Part shown: one piece after another, positions 11,627 to 20,767 of the stretch
Position numbering within the stretch: position 1 is the stretch's first letter
How the letters are laid out: each line of letters opens with the position of its first letter
DNA from: Streptomyces diastatochromogenes
Lineage (GTDB): Bacteria > Actinomycetota > Actinomycetes > Streptomycetales > Streptomycetaceae
DNA: 35,253 bases
NCBI GenBank assembly: GCA_001418405.1
Contig: LIQL01000076.1
Span: forward strand, 1 to 35,253
Direction: 5' to 3'
Made by a program: the position numbers and the translations under genes
Notes under the pieces: model-generated
Database searches by the model: none
What the model was told of the DNA's origin: nothing
Seen by the model: only the letters and a program-made list of their open reading frames with translations

Positions 11627-11936
11627 TAAAGGGCCGCTCACAGTGCGCGCTCTGCATGCGCGTGGAGAGGGCGGGTGGCTATACGACTCGCCTGAACATC
11701 CACTGCGGAGTCTGAACAGCACCGCCGAGAACAGGAACATCGTGCCAGGGATCCGGATCCCCGCCCCTAGTGACGGCGCTCCCTCGTCCGAACCCGGCTT
11801 TCATGTCCAGGGCAACGACTTTGCATGGTTCCAGCATGTCGTAGCCCGGACAGCGACCGCCGGAGTAGCTGCCTTCGCGGGCGATGGCGCCACCGCCGCT
11901 CGCTACCTCACCTCCGATCAGGGAGGCCGGCGCTAG
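11627..11936. other. No gene recognised
   Basis: 310 bp between the IS and the next small gene. A frame is open across part of it on the plus strand but its composition is not protein-like and TAG at 11934 closes it. I see no strong repeat or hairpin. Confidence 0.5.
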
Positions 11937-11990
11937 GACACCGGTATTGCCCATGCAGCAGCAGGGAGTGCCCAAGACTCGGAGTATAAG

Positions 11991-12272
11991 TTGCTCGGCA
12001 TCCCTTTTGTCGGCACAGATCACGTGTTCCGACTGAACAACAAGCGTGTAGAGACATTTTCCGGAGTCGCAGTCGATCTCTTCTCGCTCCTCTCCGCAGG
12101 GGAAGTCGAGGAATACCGAGACGAGATTTATGGCAGACGCGGAACCTGGCCAGAACAAACGTGGGGTCCGGAGTGGGGAGGGCCCGTTTCGGTGCGAGAG
12201 GATGGAACCGTCCTGGCAATGCGTCTACTGCGGCTGAGGAAGAGCCCGCCAACCGAGGAAACCTCGGCGTAG
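11991..12272 (+). CDS. Small hypothetical protein
   Basis: A 93-residue frame starting at TTG 11991, with GGAG 6 bases upstream (11981-11984); the frame is open from 11937. The sequence looks like a real protein: a globular stretch GIPFVGTDHVFRLNNK, then VAVDLFSLLSAGEVEEYRDEI and WPEQTWGPEWGGPV, with balanced hydrophobic and acidic residues. I do not recognise a family. Codon use is less G/C-biased at third positions than in the flanking housekeeping genes, suggesting recent transfer. A good intrinsic terminator follows 20 bases after the stop. It could be the surviving 3' part of a longer gene, since the IS ends 365 bp upstream. Its small acidic form would suit an immunity or antitoxin protein, but nothing shows that. 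Confidence 0.45.
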   Translation: MLGIPFVGTDHVFRLNNKRVETFSGVAVDLFSLLSAGEVEEYRDEIYGRRGTWPEQTWGPEWGGPVSVREDGTVLAMRLLRLRKSPPTEETSA

Positions 12273-12291
12273 CCTGCTCACAAACTGGGAG

Positions 12292-12339
12292 GAGATGGGG
12301 GAGCCCTGGCGAAGTCCCAGTGCTCCCCCATCTCGTTTT
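12292..12339 (+). terminator. Intrinsic terminator
   Basis: GAGATGGGGGAGC (12292-12304) pairs perfectly with GCTCCCCCATCTC (12322-12334) and is followed by GTTTT. On the minus strand it also lies just after the stop of the AbiJ/HEPN-like gene (12362). Confidence 0.85.
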
Positions 12340-12361
12340 GGCTCAGCGGCTGCCAGTGGAT

Positions 12362-13321
12362 TCAGGCGCCCGACACGGTTCCCTGTCCCGGGCGGTGACG
12401 TGCGACAGAAGCAGGCGTCGGTCGTTGCGCAGGGCTGTTGGAGTTTCGGCTTCGCCCACCATTCGCACGTGCCTGCGCATGGGGCGTAGCAGGGGGTGCT
12501 GCCGCCGTTGCCGCGAGATCGTTCAGCGTGGCGTTCACCACCGGCCAGCACATGTCGAGCGTGTCGCGGTTCGGGCTGTGTCCGGTCCGTTTCTCCGCCA
12601 GGGGATGGACGAGATTCCTGTAGTGCCGGACAAGCTCCGAGGCCAGTTTGGCATCGTGCTCGATCCATTTGTTCTCGTACGCGAAGTCCACGAAGTCATT
12701 CAGCCCCATGTTCCGCAACGGCTTCGGCATGCGTACGCCTGCGGCACGGATCTGTGCGGCATGCGCGAGCACCCCCTCCAGGAGGCTGCCCAGCATGATG
12801 ACAGCGGACGTGTAGGCGCCGTGCTCGTAGCAGGCGCGTGCCTCGTCCAGCCGCAGTTGCACGGTGGCGGCGAGTTCCGGGTCGCTCACCACTTCCGTCA
12901 CGGAGACCTTCAGCTCGACACGCGGCAGCTGCCGCGCTTCGTCCTCGAAGCCGGCTTCGCAGCGGACGAGGGCCGGCTGGCCTCCGTCCTCGCCGATCCG
13001 GCGTCCGTCGAGCACGAGTATCTCGTTGAGCCGCTTCAGCGCGACGTGGTACTCCTTCTGCTGGTTGTAGTACTCAAGACGGTTCGCCAGGCGCAAGATT
13101 GCGCGCTCGGCGTCGTCCGTGCCGTCCTCCTGCCGTTCCTTGAGGAGTTCCCGGGCCCACTTGTGCCTCGGCGTACCGTCGTACTCCGGAACGTCGTCCC
13201 AGCCCGCCCGCTGGAAGAACGCGGCTATCTCGTACCCCTTGCGGTAGAGCAGCGGCGGCTCGTCCCCGCAGATCAGGTGGGCAATCTCCGTCAACGTGCT
13301 GTCGTCGAAGACTTCGCTCAT
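12362..13321 (-). CDS. AbiJ/HEPN-like abortive-infection protein
   Basis: A 319-residue protein. Residues about 8-75 (LTEIAHLICGD, YRKGYEIAAFFQRAGWDDVP, TPRHKWARELL) resemble the AbiJ N-terminal domains of phage-abortive-infection proteins. Residues about 160-255 are helical and end in LVRHYRNLVHP, where Arg232 and His239 give the Rx6H pattern of HEPN ribonuclease domains; ACYEHGAYTSAVIMLGSLLEGV before it is the usual first HEPN helix pair. HEPN proteins typically cleave RNA on activation and halt growth. The tail after residue 265 is low-complexity (Ala, Pro, Asn, Ser). Its ATG lies one base after the stop of the helicase-nuclease gene, so the two are cotranscribed and coupled. HEPN assignment is fairly firm, the AbiJ N-terminal assignment moderate. 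Confidence 0.7.
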   Translation of the reverse strand: MSEVFDDSTLTEIAHLICGDEPPLLYRKGYEIAAFFQRAGWDDVPEYDGTPRHKWARELLKERQEDGTDDAERAILRLANRLEYYNQQKEYHVALKRLNEILVLDGRRIGEDGGQPALVRCEAGFEDEARQLPRVELKVSVTEVVSDPELAATVQLRLDEARACYEHGAYTSAVIMLGSLLEGVLAHAAQIRAAGVRMPKPLRNMGLNDFVDFAYENKWIEHDAKLASELVRHYRNLVHPLAEKRTGHSPNRDTLDMCWPVVNATLNDLAATAAAPPATPHAQARANGGRSRNSNSPAQRPTPASVARHRPGQGTVSGA

Positions 13322-13322
13322 G

Positions 13323-16300
13323 TCAGGCTCCTTCGTGAGAAACGGACGCATCCTCATCGAGCATGGCGTCGAGTTCGTCGGTGGTGTCATCGACGTCGTC
13401 GATGTCGACCGGGGTCCAGGTGCTCCGCGCGTCACCCGGTGGTTCCTCGGTGACTCCGGGGCGGATTCCCAGAGCGTCGAGGCGCTTCCACAACGGGGCC
13501 AGCGAATCCTCCGGGGACAGGGCGAACTCGCTGCTTCGCACACGCCAGAACTGCCAACGTGCCCTGCGCAGTTCGCGCTCCCGCTCGTAGTCTTCACGAA
13601 TCTGGTCAGGGTTGGAGTGATACGGGCTGCCGTCGCACTCCACGGCGAGGCGCCCCGCCTCCCCGATGACGACGAGGTCGATGCGTTTGCCGCTGATCTT
13701 CCACTGCGGGACGACGTGGTAGCCGCGTTCCTTGATCCTTCGGAAAACCCGCTGCTCGAAGAGGGACTCGAACGGCTTGCACGGCTCGTCGGGCGAGACG
13801 GCGGAGAGGCTGGGAGAGGTGCCCTGGAGTTCCGGCGGCGTCTGCATATAGGTGAGCAAAGAGTGGCGTAGGTCCCTGCTGCGCAGCTGGTCCGGTGTGA
13901 CGGAGGTGAACAGCCACATCTGGTCGCGCGCCCGGCTGGCGGCCACATTGAACCGCCTTCCGTCCCCCTGGCCGGTCAGGGCCCGGGTGTGGCCGGCGTC
14001 GATGACCAGCGAGAGCAGGATGACGTCCCGTTCGTCTCCCTGGAATTGTTCGGCCGTGCCGACGCGAATGTTGTGCCGCTCACGGATCGCGGGGTCGATC
14101 CGCGTGTCGATAAGATTTTCCAACAGTCTCGCCTGGTGTCCAGAACGGAGCACGATGATGCCGAAACTCCGTTTCGCGTACGCGTCGTCCTCCACGAGTT
14201 CCTGCAACCTGGCGACGATGCGTTCTGCCTCGGGCCTGTTGACCAGGCTGTCTCCCCGTCCCTCGCAGTGGCCCTCATGGACATGGACGACTTCAAGGGG
14301 CCGCAGCCGATCCGCTCCGTACTGCCGCAACGGCACGAGTTCGTTGTCGGGGTAGAACTGAGTGGAGGACCAATTGATGATCTCCGGCATGCACCGGAAG
14401 TGCTCGGTAAGCCGGATCGTCTCGGTAAAACGGGCGGACAACAGGGCATAGAGGTTGGACTTGGGGCTGAGCCCGTCCCGCTGCCAGTCGATGAGATGAG
14501 GCAGGAGTGAGTCGAGGAGTTCATCGAACCGCTCATGCTTGCCACCCGTGTAGAACGGGACGCACTGCTTGTCGTCACCCACGACGATGATCCTCGGAGC
14601 GAGCCATAGCAGCATCAGCCCGTCCAGACCGACCTGGCTCGCCTCGTCCACGATGACGACGTCGAAGGCGTCCGGCTCGGGATCAATCATCTCGGCGACC
14701 TGCTTGATCGGCATGACCCAGGCCGGGACCGCGGCACGCGCCTCACGCATCGCGGAACGGGCGTTCTTCAGATGCCGCTTGCCGAGTTTCGTCATTCCCT
14801 TGCCTGCGTTCGCCATGGCCGACGCATAGGCGCTCAGTGCCTGTTTCTGCCCGACCGTCATCCGATCCAGGCAGTGGTACAGCGCTCTGTTGGAGGCCAG
14901 TTGGGTCACCGTGTTTCTCAACTGTGTCTCGATCGCTTCCAGTTCAGCTTCCAGCCGAGCTTCCTTGCCAGGCGTCAGCATCATGTCCTGGAAGGCTCGA
15001 GCTCGCCGCCATGCCCAGGCTCCGTCCAGGTTCACAAGGCGGGCCTCCCAGGCTCCCTCGGTTGGGGACTCGGCGAAACTCCGGGCCAGTTCGGGGTGGT
15101 CCTCGGACATTCGGTCCAGGAGTTTGCGCGCCTCCCGGCGATCGGCCTCGCGGTGGTACGCCTCGGTCAGTGAGTCGATCGCGGACGTGTACGCCCGCGG
15201 ATCACGGGCGGTAACAGCCCGGTGCGCCTGTGCTAGTTCGGCCACTCCGCGAGCATCGGGCCATGGCAACTGCTCGGCGATGTACCGCAGCCGTTCCTCC
15301 GCCTCACGGGCACGGAGCAGTCGTTCCGCACCGTTCGCCGACGTACGGACATCATCCCACTGCTGTTCCGTCCGCACCGTGGCCTTGATTCGGGCCTTGA
15401 GCAGGACGTCGTGCAGCGTACGTACGGAGTGGGTAAATCCGTCCACCGCGCGCAGCGTCGGCACTCGGTCGAGCAGCTCCGACAGAGCCACCTGCGTGGG
15501 GCCCCCCGCCGCGGGTGCACCAACGCTCTGCCAGCGCTCGTTCAGCTGCCGGACGCACTGGCGTGCCGCCAGATGGGCCACCACCGCGGAGATCTCGTCC
15601 GGCGTGCTGGGCAGTCGCCCGTCCACCCTGCAGTTCCGTAGGAGGACTTGGGCTTCCTTCTGGACCCGCCTCTGAGCCAGCTTGCGCAGCTTGCCGCCGC
15701 CGCGGAGGTACTGTTCGAGGTCCTGCCCGGCAGCGATGAGACGTGATTCCTCGGCAAACGCCACGTCAGGTACGTCGAGCACGGCGAAGGGCATGTGCTG
15801 AAACGCGCTCTGCACGTCCTCGGCGCGGGCGGACGACTGACGTACTCCCTCCCACAACTGCTGCCGCCGGCCTGCCATTCCGTCTCGCAGGGCCTGCGTA
15901 GTCCACTCCTCGGGCGGCCAGGCGGAGGGATCGCCCGGCAGTCCCTCGCTCTGCAGCGCGTGTTCCGCCGCGTCCAGCAGCCCGACCAGCTCCGTGATCA
16001 GCTCATCGCCCTGGTCGGCGAGTTCAAGGGCGAGCGAGTCGGACGCGGCTCCGGCGCAGGCGCGTACAGCGACGTCCAGGGCATTGACCGCCTCCTCGAA
16101 CAGCACGGGTGCGACGAAGTCCGCGGGGTCCGGGCAGTGGGCGGCATGCTCGCCCAGCACGCCGCCCCCGTGCCGGGACACCAGCCCCAGCAGGCGCTGG
16201 GCCTCGTCCTGGCTCAGCGACGGTTCTCGCGGTGCCGAGGCTGGCAGGGCGGGCATCCAGTCGTGCTGTGGTGCACCGGCGGCGACGGCCTCCACGATCT

Positions 16301-17894
16301 CCGCGAGCCGCCCCTTGTATCCGGGTGCCACGTCGAGGTGTTCGTACCACTCCGCCTCACGTATGGCGCGCAGTTCGTCGCGGAGCCGCGCGCGGGTGTC
16401 CGACAGCTCCGAGCGCAGCGCCTCATGAGCCTTGATCCTTACACCGAGACGCTCCGTCGACTGAGTGGCACTGAGCTGGGAGAGCGCGCGCACAGACTGT
16501 TCCAGGTCGTCGCTGCCGTCCTGGCGCCGGTCGCCCTGGAGGACGCACAGGCTGCGTAGCTCTGGGGGTAGTTGCTGCCGCAGGACCTTCAGCGCCTGGC
16601 CCTTCTCACTCGTCACGAGCACCCGCTTCCCGTCTGCCAGCAAGGCGCACACGAGGTTGGCGATGGTGTGCGTCTTTCCGGTGCCGGGTGGTCCCTGAAC
16701 GACGACGCCGGTATCGGTCTGCAGGCGCCTCAGCACCTCCCGCTGGGCTTCGTTCGACAGCAGCGGGAACAGTGGGTCGGGGCCGAGAGCGGGCGGCACC
16801 TCACGGCCCCCTGCCGTACCCCACGCCCTGCGGTCCTCCGCTTCCAGCCGGTACAGCAGCTGGGCCAGGCCCAGGGGAGCGATGGCATCGGGCTGGGCGA
16901 GGCGGTTCGCGATGTCGTCGTAGAAGTTCACGAGGGCGCCCTGGCCCCGCTGACGGAGAATGATCGCCGGCGCGAACCCGAGCGTGGGCACCGGCAGTGT
17001 CGGGTCGGCGGATGGGCGGCCCCAGCCACGGTGGAATGCCACCGCGCGATCGGTGCCGAACGCTCTCTCCGACCAGTCACCGAGCAGGTCCTGGGAGTCA
17101 CGGGACAGCGGATGGAATCCTTCTGCGTCGACCCGGTCTCGCAGCGGGCTCAGCAAACGGGTGCTGTAGCCCTGGTCCGCGTCGAGGAACCCGCTGTCCT
17201 CCATCCGTGCGGGGTCGCCAGGTGCGAGGGCGACGGTGATGGACATATTCGTGGAATTCACGCTGAGTAGCAGTGGCGCCATCAAAATATGCCGGGAGAT
17301 GCGCGCCGACGGGCGTGCGGCTCCGATGGTCAGCAATCCGGCGCCGAGCACCGCCTCGTATTCTTCTCCGTCCTGCTGAAGCCTGGTCGCCATTCGGTAC
17401 AGCTGCTGATAGAGATCCCGGTATGGCCGGTCAGCGCGCTCTCTTGCCGACCACTTGCGCCACGCGTCGAGCCATCGCGCGTAGGCACGCAGCACGTCGT
17501 GCGCTTCTTCCCGGGGGATCTCGGAGACCTCGAACAGATCGCCTGTCTCGTCCTCCTCCCAGCCCTGACCGGGTCCCGACTCTGCCAGCGGTGGTGCTTC
17601 GGGCGTCGCGGTGACGGCGGCTTCGGGATCGACCCACCCCGTCAGCACCACGGGCAGGACAGGAGCTGAGCGGGGCGGACGGTGCGCCACCTTGAGCAGC
17701 GTCCGGTCGTCGTCCGGGTGCCGCCGGAGCCTGTCGTCCGGCAGGCCAGAGAGCCAGAGGACCTCCGGGTACTTCTGCCAGTCCCGCACCGGCTTGTACG
17801 AACCTCGGACGATTTCGCGCATGTATTCGATAAGTTGGCGCGCGTGGTGCACTGCCTCAGGATTATTCGCACGTTGTGCAGAGCGAATTGACAC
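13323..17894 (-). CDS. SF1 (UPF1/DNA2-type) helicase with C-terminal PD-(D/E)XK nuclease
   Basis: A 1523-residue protein. Residues 1-390 are unassigned. Walker A is GPPGTGKT (401-408). A long, largely helical insert (about 470-1050) contains several acidic coiled stretches. Walker B is VIVDEASQV (Asp1083-Glu1084), then GDDKQCVP (motif III, near 1103), GTAEQFQGDERDV (motif V) and FNVAASRARDQ (motif VI, near 1315). A Vsr/DUF559-like nuclease follows (about 1371-1475): KRIDLVV with Asp1406 and AVECDGSPYH with Glu1419 and Asp1421. The C-terminus is acidic. The order is that of UPF1-like helicases fused to an MTES_1575-type endonuclease, common in defence loci. Start GTG 17894 has GGGGGA upstream. 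It precedes, and is coupled to, the AbiJ/HEPN-like gene. Targeting of invading nucleic acid is inferred. Confidence 0.85.
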   Translation of the reverse strand: MSIRSAQRANNPEAVHHARQLIEYMREIVRGSYKPVRDWQKYPEVLWLSGLPDDRLRRHPDDDRTLLKVAHRPPRSAPVLPVVLTGWVDPEAAVTATPEAPPLAESGPGQGWEEDETGDLFEVSEIPREEAHDVLRAYARWLDAWRKWSARERADRPYRDLYQQLYRMATRLQQDGEEYEAVLGAGLLTIGAARPSARISRHILMAPLLLSVNSTNMSITVALAPGDPARMEDSGFLDADQGYSTRLLSPLRDRVDAEGFHPLSRDSQDLLGDWSERAFGTDRAVAFHRGWGRPSADPTLPVPTLGFAPAIILRQRGQGALVNFYDDIANRLAQPDAIAPLGLAQLLYRLEAEDRRAWGTAGGREVPPALGPDPLFPLLSNEAQREVLRRLQTDTGVVVQGPPGTGKTHTIANLVCALLADGKRVLVTSEKGQALKVLRQQLPPELRSLCVLQGDRRQDGSDDLEQSVRALSQLSATQSTERLGVRIKAHEALRSELSDTRARLRDELRAIREAEWYEHLDVAPGYKGRLAEIVEAVAAGAPQHDWMPALPASAPREPSLSQDEAQRLLGLVSRHGGGVLGEHAAHCPDPADFVAPVLFEEAVNALDVAVRACAGAASDSLALELADQGDELITELVGLLDAAEHALQSEGLPGDPSAWPPEEWTTQALRDGMAGRRQQLWEGVRQSSARAEDVQSAFQHMPFAVLDVPDVAFAEESRLIAAGQDLEQYLRGGGKLRKLAQRRVQKEAQVLLRNCRVDGRLPSTPDEISAVVAHLAARQCVRQLNERWQSVGAPAAGGPTQVALSELLDRVPTLRAVDGFTHSVRTLHDVLLKARIKATVRTEQQWDDVRTSANGAERLLRAREAEERLRYIAEQLPWPDARGVAELAQAHRAVTARDPRAYTSAIDSLTEAYHREADRREARKLLDRMSEDHPELARSFAESPTEGAWEARLVNLDGAWAWRRARAFQDMMLTPGKEARLEAELEAIETQLRNTVTQLASNRALYHCLDRMTVGQKQALSAYASAMANAGKGMTKLGKRHLKNARSAMREARAAVPAWVMPIKQVAEMIDPEPDAFDVVIVDEASQVGLDGLMLLWLAPRIIVVGDDKQCVPFYTGGKHERFDELLDSLLPHLIDWQRDGLSPKSNLYALLSARFTETIRLTEHFRCMPEIINWSSTQFYPDNELVPLRQYGADRLRPLEVVHVHEGHCEGRGDSLVNRPEAERIVARLQELVEDDAYAKRSFGIIVLRSGHQARLLENLIDTRIDPAIRERHNIRVGTAEQFQGDERDVILLSLVIDAGHTRALTGQGDGRRFNVAASRARDQMWLFTSVTPDQLRSRDLRHSLLTYMQTPPELQGTSPSLSAVSPDEPCKPFESLFEQRVFRRIKERGYHVVPQWKISGKRIDLVVIGEAGRLAVECDGSPYHSNPDQIREDYERERELRRARWQFWRVRSSEFALSPEDSLAPLWKRLDALGIRPGVTEEPPGDARSTWTPVDIDDVDDTTDELDAMLDEDASVSHEGA

Positions 17895-18003
17895 CTATCC
17901 CCCAGATCATGGCTCGATGGAAAGCCTTCCAGGATGTGGGAGAGGAACGATGTCTTCAACGGAGACTGGTGAGTAATGACGCAAACAAGCCACATTTCGA
18001 GAA

Positions 18004-18026
18004 GGTTGGCTTTAACCCAGCCAACC
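18004..18026 (-). terminator. Hairpin after the NERD gene
   Basis: GGTTGGCT (18004-18011) and AGCCAACC (18019-18026) are perfect 8-bp arms around a 7-base loop, directly after the NERD stop at 18028 on the minus strand. It separates the NERD gene from the helicase gene, which therefore probably has its own promoter in 17895-18003. Confidence 0.55.
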
Positions 18027-18027
18027 G

Positions 18028-18846
18028 TCAGGAGCGAACCCAGGTAAGGCAATCCCGAGCCGCCGTGTACACCAACTCGACCTTGTCCGGTCGCCAGTCA
18101 GCCTTCAGGTGTTTGAACACCGTGATGTCGCGCTCTCGGAGGACGCGCACGTCCCTGAGCGACGGCACGACCTTCAGCTCTGCCACCGCTACGAAGGCCA
18201 GCGCAGGCTGGACCTCGACGGGAAAGCCACACGCACGCGTCAGCGCAACTGAGGCTCGCTGCGCCTCGGCTCGGCTCTTCCGCACGTAGGGGTACGCCTG
18301 GCCGCCTATGCGAACAGAGTTGTCGCCCACCCAAACGCGCGCGCCTCGGTGGCACTTCGTGTTGATGCAAAAGGCCCCGCCCGGACCGATCAAGACGTGG
18401 TCGATGTCAACATCACCCGCCAGGGGTATGGAATGCAGTACTCGCCAGCCTCGCCTAACCAGCCTCTCCAGCTCTGCTCCCACTCGGCGCTCGCCGGCCA
18501 GTCCTGCGCGCCAACTGTCCACTTCCAGACGTCGACCGGACAGTCTGGCCAGCGCCCACCGCCAGAAGCCGGGTGTCAGCTCGTCCACCTTCTTCTGCAG
18601 CGCGTCTCCCGGGCGGTTCCCGGCAAGGTCGTTCTCAGGGCGCAGTGCCTTGTGGGCTAAGGGTGAAGAAGAAGCAGTGAGATAGGGCGCAAGGAGATCA
18701 AGTACCGCGTCCCGCCGTTCCTCAACCAGAAGCGTCAGGTGCCCCGTGCTGCGGTCGAGCCATGCGACCTTCTTGCCGTCCGACTCATTCACGTAGAGAC
18801 GATCATGTCCGTAGCGCTTCCATACGGAGACCTGTAAGCCGCTCAC
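18028..18846 (-). CDS. NERD-domain (nuclease-related) protein
   Basis: A 272-residue soluble protein. The NERD domain covers about residues 112-225: WRAGLAGERRVGAELERL, then GWRVLHSIPLAGDVDIDHVL and IGPGGAFCINTKCHRGARVW, which hold the Glu, Asp and Lys pattern of a distant PD-(D/E)XK fold (the Lys in INTKCH). The N-terminal part (VSVWKRYGHDRLYVN, then KVAWLDRSTGHLTLL) is the region typically found in Streptomyces NERD proteins. NERD is predicted to act on DNA but few members have been characterised. I chose GTG 18844-18846, which gives the VSGLQVS N-terminus and has a G-rich ribosome site; an ATG 33 bases upstream is possible. It lies upstream of, and in the same direction as, the helicase-nuclease gene, so it may belong to the same defence locus. 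Confidence 0.85.
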   Translation of the reverse strand: MSGLQVSVWKRYGHDRLYVNESDGKKVAWLDRSTGHLTLLVEERRDAVLDLLAPYLTASSSPLAHKALRPENDLAGNRPGDALQKKVDELTPGFWRWALARLSGRRLEVDSWRAGLAGERRVGAELERLVRRGWRVLHSIPLAGDVDIDHVLIGPGGAFCINTKCHRGARVWVGDNSVRIGGQAYPYVRKSRAEAQRASVALTRACGFPVEVQPALAFVAVAELKVVPSLRDVRVLRERDITVFKHLKADWRPDKVELVYTAARDCLTWVRS

Positions 18847-19642
18847 GCGCCCCCCGTTTCGCATCCCATCCAAGGCCAATGACCATGTGACCAGGACCGG
18901 AAACAGTGAGCAAGACGGCCTCGTCTCTGCGCCAAGCCGGCTGGTGGCCGAGACTAGGCGCTTCCCAGCTTTGACCAGTGAGAGCTACTGAGAGTAGTTT
19001 CCCCAGGCAAACGCCATATTTCACCAAGAGGCCCCAGGTCATACCCCGCCCCTCCCGCATTCGCTGCATGAGTGGCAGTGCCACAACTTCAACCAGGCCG
19101 CACGTGCGCATCTCCTTCATGCGTGCACGATGCGTGAGCGGACGGTCTGACACCAGGCGTCGTGAGCGGGACCGACTACGCAGTCACGTGGCGCTGATCA
19201 GGCGAAACAGCACCCCGCGGCAGCGTCGAGCACCACCCGGCAAGATTCGACCCCACTTGTAAAGCGAAGGATGCGACCCAGATATGTCATCCTCTGCCTG
19301 GCGGAGGCATCTGCTTCCCAGCGACAGCAGTGCCCGTGGCAGGTAACACACCGGCGCCTGCAGCGAATCTTCTGGCCTGGGGCCGCATCGCCGACCGTGC
19401 CACTGTCGCGCCAGATGTACCGGTAACCAACGACCATCAAGGAGCCGGGATTCGAGTGGGCGCCTCGGCGCCATCTTCCCAGTTCAGGGCGACAGTAGAC
19501 ACCCGAAAGCCCCTTGATTCCCCAGCCAAGAGCGCGGGTTCGATTCCTGACACCCGCTATAGCGAGGAGGCCCAGGCCAAAAACCTGGACCTTGCAAGTT
19601 TGGCCACGACACCGTCTGATGTGCCCCGCTCGGGTGACGACC
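18847..19642. other. Gap with no intact gene
   Basis: About 800 bp of mixed composition between the NERD gene and the XRE-ImmA/IrrE gene. Open frames are short, overlap on both strands and look non-coding. The only element I recognise is the tRNA-like relic at 19513-19558. Confidence 0.5.
19513..19558 (+). pseudogene. Relic of a tRNA-Gly 3' half (old att site?)
   Basis: AGAGCGCGGGTTCGATTCC (19530-19548) is a T-arm with a proper TTCGATT loop, followed by CACCCGCT (19551-19558), which reads as the 3' acceptor strand of a Streptomyces tRNA-Gly. TTGATTCCCCAGCCAA before it resembles the anticodon arm of a CCC-type tRNA-Gly with small changes. No 5' half is visible. Actinobacterial integrative elements often carry such 3' halves as attachment sites. 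Confidence 0.4.
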
Positions 19643-20737
19643 TCAACGCACGAGGCTCAGCGCCCTTTTGGCCTTGTGATCGCGGGAGGCTTCACCGCCG
19701 CCTTCGATCGCCGTCATGGTCAGCCCGAAGAGCAGCTTCTTCATCTCCTCTGAAGTGACACACAGTTGATCGGCGACGTCGCTCGGACGCACTCCCTTGG
19801 AACGAAGCGCTTGGAAGACCTTTGTCAGGATCTGGGAGGTCTCTCGCTTCCTCAAGCCCTGGGGCTCGTCGGTCCGGTATCCGCGTGCACTCAGGTCGGC
19901 GCAGGTGGAGCGGTACTGCCAGTCGGTGAGCAGGCCGAGGTCGTGCATCCGGTACGTCAACGCCATGGCCGAGACCTTCCATATCCGCTTGCCTTCGAGG
20001 ACCTGATCGACACGGGCCCCTGCCGGCATGTGCCCCAGCACGCTGGCGGCCGGCATCAGAAAGGCGCTGGCGAAGTCATTCGCCTGGCGTTCGGCTTCCG
20101 GCCCCGTGCAAGGGCGCTCGCCACCGGCATGCATGATCAGGTGGCCGAGTTCGTGGGCCGCGTCGAACCTGCTCCGTTCGACGGTCTTCAGCGTGTTCAG
20201 GAAGATGAAAGGGACGTTGCCCCGCCATACCGCGAAGGCGTCCACCTCCAGCGAGTCCGGCGGCAGGGAAAACATCCGGACGCCACGGGCCTCCAGCAGG
20301 TGCACCATGTTCGGCGCCGGCGCGTGCCCCAGGCCCCAGCGGGTGCGCACCATCTCCGCGGCTGTCTCAGGGTCCGGCTTGCCAAGGGAAGGGAGATCCG
20401 ACTCAGGCAGGCGGAACCGTTCGTCGATCCAGTCGTACAACTGGGCAGCGAGAGTGCCTGCGGCCCTTGCCGAGTCCAGCACGCGGGGTGGCGTCTTGGT
20501 CCGGGCTCGCCAAGAAATCCCCTCAGCAGGCAGCTCGTCGACCTCAGCTCCGGAGAAGAACGGCTCCGGGAAGTCGAGAGCGGCAGCGATCCGTCGGATC
20601 GTGGGGGGACGTGGCGATGTGCGTCCCGTCTCGTAGTTCGACAGGCTCTGCAGCGACACCCCAGCGCGCTTGGAGAGCTCTGCGAGAGTCAGTCCCCGGC
20701 GCTTCCGGGCCAGCGTGATGCGGGATGGAGTCACCAT
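19643..20737 (-). CDS. XRE regulator with ImmA/IrrE metallopeptidase domain
   Basis: A 364-residue two-domain protein. Residues about 4-60 are an XRE helix-turn-helix (LARKRRGLTLAELSKRAG, then VSLQSLSNYETGRTSP). Residues about 165-250 carry the ImmA/IrrE (DUF955) zinc-peptidase motif HELGH with His195, Glu196 and His199. Proteins of this class cleave or bind a repressor, controlling mobile-element or stress genes, and can act in toxin-antitoxin-like pairs. The chosen ATG is preceded by GAGG and gives MVTPSRITLARKRRG; the open frame extends 174 bases upstream without a plausible start. The 219-residue gene lies upstream in the same direction, with a perfect hairpin in the 71-bp gap. The paired palindromes at 21499-21541 are likely operators. 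Confidence 0.9.
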   Translation of the reverse strand: MVTPSRITLARKRRGLTLAELSKRAGVSLQSLSNYETGRTSPRPPTIRRIAAALDFPEPFFSGAEVDELPAEGISWRARTKTPPRVLDSARAAGTLAAQLYDWIDERFRLPESDLPSLGKPDPETAAEMVRTRWGLGHAPAPNMVHLLEARGVRMFSLPPDSLEVDAFAVWRGNVPFIFLNTLKTVERSRFDAAHELGHLIMHAGGERPCTGPEAERQANDFASAFLMPAASVLGHMPAGARVDQVLEGKRIWKVSAMALTYRMHDLGLLTDWQYRSTCADLSARGYRTDEPQGLRKRETSQILTKVFQALRSKGVRPSDVADQLCVTSEEMKKLLFGLTMTAIEGGGEASRDHKAKRALSLVR

Positions 20738-20767
20738 GGTGGACTGCCTCGTATGTCGGTGGTACAG

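Noticed and set aside
11679..12158. A 159-codon minus-strand frame opposite the small hypothetical gene
   Set aside because: The plus-strand frame has a ribosome site, better composition and a terminator; the minus frame is likely its shadow.
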